NCBI GenBank assembly: GCA_002731295.1
Contig: PCBE01000031.1
Coordinates: 2,391-8,153 of the forward strand
DNA length: 5,763 bases
Origin: Acidiferrobacteraceae bacterium
GTDB lineage: Bacteria > Pseudomonadota > Gammaproteobacteria > Arenicellales > UBA868
Direction: 5' to 3'
Shown here: positions 1-4,932 of the stretch, piece by piece
How the letters are laid out: the number at the start of each line of letters is the position of its first letter
How positions within the stretch are numbered: the stretch's first letter is position 1
Program-made: the position numbers and the translations under genes
The notes under the pieces: generated by a model
Told to the model about the DNA's origin: nothing
The model's input: only the letters and a program-made list of their open reading frames with translations
The model's database searches: none

Positions 1-446
1 TGTTCTTCGACACTCATTGATGCACCCGGTGCACAGACGAGGCATGTCAGGTCATCACTGGCCGTAAATTCAACCTCTTCACCGGGAGCGCTATCTGAAC
101 TAAATAGTGGTATTGCTAGCGCATTGTCCAGCGTGATATCTAATGCTGATAGTCGCTGAGCCAGGGATCCTGTGTTCATGTCTCGATTGGCGAGGATAGA
201 ACCAAGGCCTGTTGGTTTCTGTACAGGATAGTTGCCCAGAGCGCCTGGGGCTGGGCGCCCGTTTCTATCGAAGACAATAACTTCACCGACCTGTCGCCCC
301 TGAGGATCGTGGATGGTAATGGTATCTCCTGCCTGTAATCGGACAACAATTGAACCTCCTCCCTGTACTTGGTAGCGTTCTAAACTAGGGTCGCTGCGCC
401 AGAGTCCGGGTTCAAGCAGCGATGGAGTGATGCTTAAGGCAGCCAT
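1..446 (-). CDS. DUF1989-like N-terminal domain protein, probable aminomethyltransferase (GcvT) fusion, partial at 3' end
   Basis: An open frame runs from ATG at 446-444 off the left edge, giving 148 complete codons with no stop. The start is constrained by an in-frame TGA at 456-458, and no strong Shine-Dalgarno is visible. Residues about 28-60 carry a beta-rich segment VVRLQAGDTITIHDPQGRQV followed by GEVIVFDRNGR. The visible end has a CLVCAPGASMSVEE motif. From family memory these match the DUF1989/urea-carboxylase-associated domain, especially the version placed before a GcvT-like folate-dependent aminomethyltransferase domain in proteins of roughly 700-800 residues. The GcvT part would lie outside the window and cannot be confirmed. 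DUF1989 itself has no proven activity that I can cite. The gene is on the same strand as amt and the small ORF but is separated from them by a terminator, so it probably has its own promoter between about 447 and 515. No clear -35/-10 pair stands out there. Confidence 0.6.
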   Translation of the reverse strand, partial: MAALSITPSLLEPGLWRSDPSLERYQVQGGGSIVVRLQAGDTITIHDPQGRQVGEVIVFDRNGRPAPGALGNYPVQKPTGLGSILANRDMNTGSLAQRLSALDITLDNALAIPLFSSDSAPGEEVEFTASDDLTCLVCAPGASMSVEE

Positions 447-515
447 GATGGTCAGTCATCCATTCATAAAAAATCCAAGCAGCTATTGTCACCAATAGGA
501 TGCAGTTGTAAAGAA

Positions 516-547
516 AAAAGCGGCTCGACAGGTGCCGAGCCGCTTTT
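516..547 (-). terminator. Rho-independent terminator, probably bidirectional, ending the amt/small-ORF transcript
   Basis: A perfect 12-bp inverted repeat (AAAAGCGGCTCG at 516-527 and CGAGCCGCTTTT at 536-547) surrounds an 8-nt loop. Read on the minus strand the GC-rich stem is followed by TTTTTTCTTT (519 down to 510), a good U-tract. It lies 31 bp after the stop of the 55-codon ORF. Read on the plus strand it ends in a shorter TTTT, so weak bidirectional action is possible, but no plus-strand gene leads into it. It insulates the DUF1989-like gene from the amt unit. Confidence 0.92.
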
Positions 548-578
548 AGCTACATAAGGTTACGGAGAATAGGTGGGT

Positions 579-746
579 CTATCCGTGCTTTTTCTCCGTC
601 TCGTTCTCGTGTCGAATAGCCGAGATGATCGGGATGATGCACAACACGCATGCGATCAGGAACCAGATCCACACGCCACCACTCCCCGCGCTGTTGAAGA
701 CGTGCTCAGCACCCTCCCACTGGGTGATTGGGCTTGAGTTAAACAT
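579..746 (-). CDS. Small single-pass membrane protein (55 aa) co-transcribed with the ammonium transporter
   Basis: ATG at 746-744 to TAG at 581-579 encodes 55 residues. A strong AAGGAG ribosome binding site (754-759) sits 7 nt upstream of the start. The gene begins 36 bp after the amt stop on the same strand and ends 31 bp before a strong terminator, so it is the last gene of an amt transcript. Residues 1-24 are polar to neutral and begin MFNSSPITQWEGAEHVF. Residues 25-44 (GVWIWFLIACVL then CIIPIISA) form one hydrophobic helix, and residues 45-55 (IRHENETEKKHG, counted from I44) are charged. The acidic N-terminus and the Arg/Lys/Lys after the helix predict N-out, C-in topology. I do not recognise a named family. 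The position suggests a partner, stabiliser or regulator of Amt; this is an inference. The good RBS, sensible topology and terminator make it a convincing real gene. Confidence 0.85.
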   Translation of the reverse strand: MFNSSPITQWEGAEHVFNSAGSGGVWIWFLIACVLCIIPIISAIRHENETEKKHG

Positions 747-753
747 ATTGTTT

Positions 754-759
754 CTCCTT
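754..759 (-). promoter_or_regulatory. Shine-Dalgarno site of the 55-aa membrane protein
   Basis: AAGGAG on the minus strand, 7 nt before the ATG at 746. It falls in the 36-bp gap after the amt stop and supports independent translation of the small ORF. Confidence 0.85.
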
Positions 760-782
760 GATTAAATCGCTCGAAACCACGG

Positions 783-2114
783 TTAGCTATAGTTGCGGGA
801 TTGCATGCCTTCCGGATAAGCTGCAGCGGGCACTTCCGCATCGACGCCAATTTCTTGGACCGCATCAGAGGTTCGTAGAATCCCACACTGTTTCAGGATC
901 CACGAGACGACGTAACCTGGGATAAATCCACCTAATCCCATGGCTATGGCACCGACTAACTGACCCGTAAAGCTGATTGCTACGCCATCACCCACAGCGG
1001 GATAGCCACCGAGCAGAACACCCACGGCCATGACACCAATGAATCCGCAGGTACCGTGCACGGACACCGCACCGACTGCATCATCAATACCCCAACTGGT
1101 AATGAGCTTGTGGCTGTATGGAATTACGACGCCCCCTAAGAAGCCCAATGCAAATGCAGTCCCGGGATACCACAGGTCGAGACCTGCTGCCGCGCAGAAA
1201 ATACCTGCCAGTGCGCCTGACATCATCCAGAACGGGTCTTTGGTGATGAAATATGCGCCGATGACGCCACCGCTGAAACCCATCAGCGTGTTGAAAGCAA
1301 ACGTCGACAGGTTAGTAGGACCACCGTAGATATTTTTCCAGCCGCCAACTATGTCGATTTCCGCTAAGGGTGACGGATAAAGAAGGCAGGCGCCGAGAAA
1401 GCCGAAGAAGCCGATGATTATAATCATCAGACCGGCGATGGTCATTGGCTGACTGTGTCCCGCAAGATCATTAGCCGAACCGTCAGCATTGAATTTTCCG
1501 ACTCGCGGCCCAAGATTGATCAGGATTCCAAGGGCAAAGAATCCAGAGATCATGTGGACGCAACCCGCCGCCCCTACATCATGGAAACCCCACCGTACGA
1601 CCAGCCAGCCACCTTGTGACCAGCCCCATCCGGCAGCGATGATCCAGACGACCGAACCGACGAGTACTGAAAGTATGATCCAGGAGCTAATCCGGATTCG
1701 TTCAATGACTGAACCGGATACGATGGACGCTGTCGTTGCTGAGAACAGGGCGAATGCTGACCAGAATACGCCCCAACCAGGAAATCCAAGATTCGGGCCC
1801 ATAAAGTTACTCCACGGCACAGCGTATTGGGCGTAAGAACCGGATTCAGCGCTGAAAACGGGTAGGAAAATATTGTTCATCGCGTAAGCCCAGTAGAGCC
1901 ACCACCCGAACAAGAAGAACGTCGGAATAATAAACACAAACGCTAGGATATTTTTCACGCCGGACGCCAGCACGTTTTTCACGCGTGACTGGCCCATTTC
2001 ATACATCATAAAACCGGCGTGGATAGCTACCATGATGCCGGTTGCCCACCAGTAATATGCTTCTGCACTGGCGTTGGCCATGGCGTTGGTTAATGCAACG
2101 ACTTCATCGCTCAT
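783..2114 (-). CDS. amt: Ammonium transporter, Amt/MEP/Rh family
   Basis: A 443-residue inner-membrane channel for ammonium (possibly methylammonium), with about 11 hydrophobic segments. Aligned by eye to E. coli AmtB, the pore twin histidines are present: Asp179-x7-His187 (HDVGAAGCVH) for Asp160/His168, and His353 (SVHGTCGFIG) for His318. Phe124, Phe239 and Trp165 match the Phe gate (Phe107, Phe215) and the periplasmic Trp148. The vestibule Ser219 position is Cys243, and the usual FGFNAGSA motif reads FGFLGACL. The cytoplasmic tail keeps the Gly423-x-Asp425 core, but the HGE of the PII (GlnK) contact region reads roughly PAA before AlaTyr433, so PII control may be altered. The N-terminus shows no typical cleavable signal peptide. 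Start: ATG at 2114 with GGAGGA 6 nt upstream. Its neighbours are a 55-aa membrane protein directly downstream and a divergent glutamine synthetase-like gene. This fits nitrogen uptake; the exact amine carried is not shown by the sequence. Confidence 0.95.
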   Translation of the reverse strand: MSDEVVALTNAMANASAEAYYWWATGIMVAIHAGFMMYEMGQSRVKNVLASGVKNILAFVFIIPTFFLFGWWLYWAYAMNNIFLPVFSAESGSYAQYAVPWSNFMGPNLGFPGWGVFWSAFALFSATTASIVSGSVIERIRISSWIILSVLVGSVVWIIAAGWGWSQGGWLVVRWGFHDVGAAGCVHMISGFFALGILINLGPRVGKFNADGSANDLAGHSQPMTIAGLMIIIIGFFGFLGACLLYPSPLAEIDIVGGWKNIYGGPTNLSTFAFNTLMGFSGGVIGAYFITKDPFWMMSGALAGIFCAAAGLDLWYPGTAFALGFLGGVVIPYSHKLITSWGIDDAVGAVSVHGTCGFIGVMAVGVLLGGYPAVGDGVAISFTGQLVGAIAMGLGGFIPGYVVSWILKQCGILRTSDAVQEIGVDAEVPAAAYPEGMQSRNYS

Positions 2115-2116
2115 AA

Positions 2117-2132
2117 CAACTCCTCCGAGTTG
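2117..2132 (-). promoter_or_regulatory. amt ribosome binding site displayed in a small hairpin
   Basis: On the minus-strand mRNA, CAACUC-GGAG-GAGUUG forms a perfect 6-bp stem with a GGAG tetraloop, and UU then AUG follow directly. The Shine-Dalgarno GGAGGAG covers the loop plus the first three bases of the 3' arm. The site is therefore partly paired and partly exposed. This may be chance or may tune amt translation. Confidence 0.55.
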
Positions 2133-2224
2133 AGTTAATCCCGCAGGGAATTTACTGCTTTGTACACTCGGCGCCGAAACAGAAGCGGTCGGGTGTCTCT
2201 AATATTCCCTGACCCACTAATGAA

Positions 2225-2247
2225 GCACCTTGCAGATGGGTGCACCC
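2225..2247. promoter_or_regulatory. Candidate operator: overlapping dyads GCACC-N9-GGTGC and GGGTGCACCC
   Basis: GCACC at 2225-2229 pairs with GGTGC at 2239-2243, and the right half is also part of a perfect 10-bp palindrome GGGTGCACCC (2238-2247). Two nested symmetrical sites lie about 110-130 bp upstream of the amt start and about 260-280 bp upstream of the ligase start, a reasonable place for a regulator serving one or both promoters. The arms recall NtrC half-sites, but the spacing (GCAC-N11-GTGC) differs from the usual GCAC-N7-GTGC. Confidence 0.4.
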
Positions 2248-2270
2248 GAGCCAAATCTGGCTGCAGATGG
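2231..2270. repeat. Pair of 9-bp direct repeats TGCAGATGG, 31 bp apart
   Basis: TGCAGATGG occurs at 2231-2239 and again at 2262-2270, start to start 31 bp, close to three helical turns, so both copies would face the same side of the DNA. The second copy also forms an inverted repeat ATCTG-GCTG-CAGAT (2255-2259 with 2264-2268). This is the arrangement expected of a regulator binding site, but no regulator gene is in the window to name it. Confidence 0.45.
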
Positions 2271-2490
2271 ACAACCAGTTTACAGGAAAAATACACTGAA
2301 TACTAAGGAATTACTCTAAAACGGGTTGCTGTTTAGGAATCTAAAAGAATGTCCTAATACTATGAAATTACGTGTGTTTAGTCTGGATTAGAATCAACCA
2401 ATTCTGTACGATCAAAAATAATACTTCAGAACTTTGTACTATTCGCGGTCCCGGGAATGATCGGCTGGATGTTTTGACCAACTATTATGC

Positions 2491-2496
2491 GAGGAG
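2491..2496 (+). promoter_or_regulatory. Shine-Dalgarno site deciding the GTG start of the ligase gene
   Basis: GAGGAG lies 10 nt before GTG at 2507-2509. It is the only good ribosome binding site near the 5' end of this reading frame and coincides with the point where similarity to the glutamine synthetase family begins. Confidence 0.75.
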
Positions 2497-2506
2497 AAAA
2501 CAGAAC

Positions 2507-3859
2507 GTGACCAACGATTCCTTGCGCCAGTTAAAGAATTCCCTTGAAGAGCAGGGCGTTCGCTATTGCCTTCCCAGCTACGTCGATATTCATGGCGTAT
2601 CGAAATCCAAGTTTGTACCGATCTCCCACTTCGATCGGATGATGGCCGGTTCAGAATTGTGCACAGGCGCGGCGCTCGATGGTGTTCCGCAGGATGTCAG
2701 TGATGAGGAGGTCTCATCGCATCCGGACCCTGAAAGCGTAATTATTTTGCCCTGGAAAAAAGATGTGGCCTGGTTCGCGAGCGATTTGTGGTGTGAAGGC
2801 AAGCCGTTCGAGCCATGCAGTCGGAACATCTTTAAAGCGATACTGGCGCAGGCGGCGGATATGGGCTACACCTTTAATTTTGGCATTGAGCCTGAATTTT
2901 TTCTGCTCAAACATACGGACGATGGCGGATTCGGCCCCATTGGTCCACGCGATGATCTCGCGAAACCCGCCTACGATATTCGATCTACGCTTGACAGTTT
3001 CGAGCTTTTGGAGGAAATCGTCGACACATTAAACAGTGTTGGATATGACGTTTATTCTTACGATCACGAAGATGGAAACGGACAGTTTGAAATCGACTTT
3101 ATGTATCGCGATGGTCTCACTATGGCAGACCGTTTCGTGTTTTTTCGGCACCTGATACAAGAGCTGGCACATCGCAAGGGCTACTTCGCATCATTTATGC
3201 CTAAACCATTCTCAGATCGTGCCGGCAGCGGTGCTCATTACAATATGTCTCTTGCAGACATACAGTCAGGGGAAAATCTTTTTAAGTCTGACGATGATCC
3301 GCGAGGTTGCGGTATTACGGAACTTGGCTATTGGTTTATTGGTGGGATACTGAAGCATTTGCCGGCATTGTCGGCAGTCATATCACCCACCGTGAACAGT
3401 TATAAACGGCTGATCAAAACAGGCAGCATGTCGGGGTTTACCTGGGCGCCAGTCTTTGCCTGCTTTGGGAACAACAACCGAACGAATTCAATTCGGGTCC
3501 CACTGGGCGGGGAGCGGGTAGAACTACGCGCTGCAGATATTGCCAACAACCCTTATCTGGGCGGCGCTATGGTGCTTGCTGCGGGGTTACAAGGCGTGCG
3601 CGAAAGGATTGATCCCGGTCCACCGCATACCGAGAATATGTACCTCAAGTCGGATGCGGAACTGGCCGAACTGGGGGTCGGATATCTGCCGCGCAGCCTC
3701 GGAGAGGCCATTGATGCTTTTGAGGCCGACGATCTGGGTCGAGAGGTGATGGGAGATCTCATGTTTAAAACCTTTGCTGAATTCAAGCGGGCCGAGTGGG
3801 ACAGCTATTTGACCCATGTCAGTGACTGGGAAGTCGACCGTTACCTTAAGCTGTGGTAA
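2507..3859 (+). CDS. glnT: Type III glutamine synthetase-like gamma-glutamyl amine ligase (GlnT/GmaS type)
   Basis: A 450-residue cytoplasmic ATP-dependent ligase joining glutamate to ammonia or an amine. Visible motifs, numbered from the GTG at 2507: GIEPEFFL (126-133), YDHEDGNGQFEIDF (185-198, with Glu188 and Glu195), MPKPFSDRAGSGAHYNMSL (231-249), NSYKRL (297-302), NNNRTNSIRVP (322-332), VELRAADIANNPYL (338-351) and a C-terminal WEVDRYLKLW. This order and length match type III glutamine synthetases of the methylamine (N-methylglutamate) type. By eye alignment to E. coli GlnA, the ammonium-site Asp50 is Thr53 and the flap Glu327 is Trp313, while His271 is Asn246; this favours a non-ammonia amine such as methylamine. 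The frame is open back to GTG 2372 (45 extra codons), but that extension lacks a Shine-Dalgarno and does not resemble the family. It heads an operon with the alpha/beta hydrolase 40 bp downstream and diverges from amt. Family is secure; the amine substrate is inferred. Confidence 0.9.
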   Translation: MTNDSLRQLKNSLEEQGVRYCLPSYVDIHGVSKSKFVPISHFDRMMAGSELCTGAALDGVPQDVSDEEVSSHPDPESVIILPWKKDVAWFASDLWCEGKPFEPCSRNIFKAILAQAADMGYTFNFGIEPEFFLLKHTDDGGFGPIGPRDDLAKPAYDIRSTLDSFELLEEIVDTLNSVGYDVYSYDHEDGNGQFEIDFMYRDGLTMADRFVFFRHLIQELAHRKGYFASFMPKPFSDRAGSGAHYNMSLADIQSGENLFKSDDDPRGCGITELGYWFIGGILKHLPALSAVISPTVNSYKRLIKTGSMSGFTWAPVFACFGNNNRTNSIRVPLGGERVELRAADIANNPYLGGAMVLAAGLQGVRERIDPGPPHTENMYLKSDAELAELGVGYLPRSLGEAIDAFEADDLGREVMGDLMFKTFAEFKRAEWDSYLTHVSDWEVDRYLKLW

Positions 3860-3899
3860 TTACAGTTATTCCAGGCTCGATTCAAGTCGAAAGCAAAAA

Positions 3900-4910
3900 A
3901 TGACGGAAGAGATCATCGAATACGAACTGGATGACGTTACTCTGGTGTCCGGAGAAACGCTCAAATCCGCAGTTCTGGTTGCGAAAACCTGGGGACAGTT
4001 GTCGGCTACGCGAGACAACGTGATTGTATTGCCGACCTATTACACGGGTACGCACGAGGGATATGCGCCGCTTGTCGGACCCGGCAACGTTTTCGATACG
4101 AATCACTATTTCGTGATCTCACCGAATCTTTTTGGAAATGGGTTGTCGACTTCACCCAGCAATGCGGTTGACTCGAACTCAGGCCCACGTTTTCCGCAGG
4201 TCGATGTTTATGACAATGTATTATGTCAGCATCGCCTATTGACTGAGAAGTTTGGTGTTACCGATATTCAATTGGTGGCTGGCTGGTCAATGGGTGCCAT
4301 CCAGGCTTTTCACTGGGCAGTGGCATTCCCAGATCTGGTGCGGCGGATCCTACCCTGGTGCGGATCTGCCCGCTGCTCCCCCCATAACCAAGTGTTTCTC
4401 GCTGGTGTTGAAGCGGCGCTGACTGTAGATCCCGTCTATGCTGAGGGCCATTATGATGTGCCTCCCGAGGCGGGCCTGAAGGCCTTCGGGCGGGTGTATT
4501 GTGGTTGGGCTTATTCGCAGGCCTTCTTTCGGGAGTCGCTCTGGCGGCAACTGGGGTTTGAGACGCTTGATGCCCTGCTTTCTTTTTGGGAGACAGACCA
4601 TCTTGAATGGGATGCCAATAATCTTTTAGCCAAGCTCAGAACCTGGCAGTCAGCCGATGTTGGAAAATTACAGTCTTTAGAAGGGGGTTACGAACAGGCG
4701 CTATCATCGATCAAAGCACAGGCAATCATTATGCCATCAAGAACTGATCTCTACTTCACCCCCGAGGACAGTGCTGTGGAAGTGCAGCACATGTCACATG
4801 CGGAATTGCGGGTGATCGAATCGGACTGGGGTCATTGTGCTGGAGGACCAGGCAGAGAGGATGCCGCCATGCGCCAACTCGGTGGTGCCGTAGACGATCT
4901 GCTCGGCTAA
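3900..4910 (+). CDS. Alpha/beta-fold hydrolase, homoserine O-acetyltransferase (MetX)-like
   Basis: A 336-residue predicted cytoplasmic enzyme with the MetX fold. Numbered from ATG 3900: an N-terminal beta region with SGETLKSAVLVAKTWGQL (residues 17-34), DNVIVLPTYYTGTHEGYAP (39-57), NLFGNGLSTSPSN (76-88, the counterpart of the GSTGPSS stretch of MetX), the nucleophile elbow GWSMG with Ser130, the acid in SRTDLYF (Asp283) and the general base in DWGHCAG (His312). The triad is complete, so the enzyme should be active, by acyl transfer or hydrolysis. True MetX usually has GGSMGG at the elbow and is somewhat longer, so methionine biosynthesis is not assumed. The frame extends upstream to ATG 3816 inside the ligase gene, but ATG 3900 is preferred because family similarity starts just after it and it avoids a 44-bp overlap; its Shine-Dalgarno is weak. 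The 40-bp gap to the ligase gene suggests one operon. The acyl substrate is unknown. Confidence 0.85.
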   Translation: MTEEIIEYELDDVTLVSGETLKSAVLVAKTWGQLSATRDNVIVLPTYYTGTHEGYAPLVGPGNVFDTNHYFVISPNLFGNGLSTSPSNAVDSNSGPRFPQVDVYDNVLCQHRLLTEKFGVTDIQLVAGWSMGAIQAFHWAVAFPDLVRRILPWCGSARCSPHNQVFLAGVEAALTVDPVYAEGHYDVPPEAGLKAFGRVYCGWAYSQAFFRESLWRQLGFETLDALLSFWETDHLEWDANNLLAKLRTWQSADVGKLQSLEGGYEQALSSIKAQAIIMPSRTDLYFTPEDSAVEVQHMSHAELRVIESDWGHCAGGPGREDAAMRQLGGAVDDLLG

Positions 4911-4932
4911 TCAAAATTTGGCCGTCTTATAA
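4911..4932. other. 22-bp gap between convergent stop codons, no visible terminator
   Basis: The hydrolase TAA ends at 4910 and the oxygenase TAG begins at 4933. The short AT-rich gap has no GC-rich hairpin with a T-run on either strand, so the two opposing transcripts may overlap at their 3' ends or end by a Rho-dependent route. Confidence 0.6.

Larger units (their letters stand above)
2115..2506. other. Divergent intergenic region between amt and the glutamine synthetase-like gene
   Basis: This 392-bp stretch shows no convincing gene: the open frame from GTG 2372 is only an upstream extension of the ligase frame and lacks a Shine-Dalgarno. It must hold the promoters of both divergent units. 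Its parts are the amt RBS hairpin (2117-2132), an inverted pair CAGGGAAT (2144-2151) and ATTCCCTG (2204-2211), a dyad/direct-repeat cluster (2225-2270), and an AT-rich section (about 2281-2440). The AT-rich section contains the partial repeats TAAGGAAT/TTAGGAAT and two copies of TCTAAAA (2315, 2340). TAGAAT (2389-2394) and TACTAT (2358-2363) resemble -10 boxes, but neither has a good -35 at the right distance. I found no convincing sigma-54 -24/-12 element. Confidence 0.7.

Noticed and set aside
656..886. Minus-strand 76-codon open frame overlapping the amt 3' end and the small ORF
   Set aside because: It lies in another frame across two better supported genes, lacks a Shine-Dalgarno and has no membrane or domain features; it is a shadow frame.
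1030..1836. Plus-strand open frames of 99 and 115 codons inside amt
   Set aside because: They are antisense to a clearly conserved transporter gene, Pro/Arg-rich as expected of shadow frames, and lack ribosome binding sites.
1948..1985. Near repeat of TTTTTCACGC in the amt gene
   Set aside because: It encodes the repeated peptide VKN-V/I-LA in the first cytoplasmic loop of Amt and is explained by protein sequence.
2225..2243. Possible NtrC binding site (GCAC...GTGC) with a sigma-54 promoter near amt
   Set aside because: The half-sites are separated by 11 bp, not the usual 7, and I found no good GG-N10-GC element; the best match (TGG at 2237, GC at 2250) fits the -24/-12 consensus poorly.
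3877..3890. Short inverted TCGA...TCGA between the ligase and hydrolase genes
   Set aside because: Only 4 bp of stem and no T-run; too weak to call a terminator or processing site.
3816..3899. Upstream ATG at 3816 as the start of the hydrolase
   Set aside because: It would overlap the ligase gene by 44 bp, has no Shine-Dalgarno, and adds 28 residues unlike the MetX family N-terminus.
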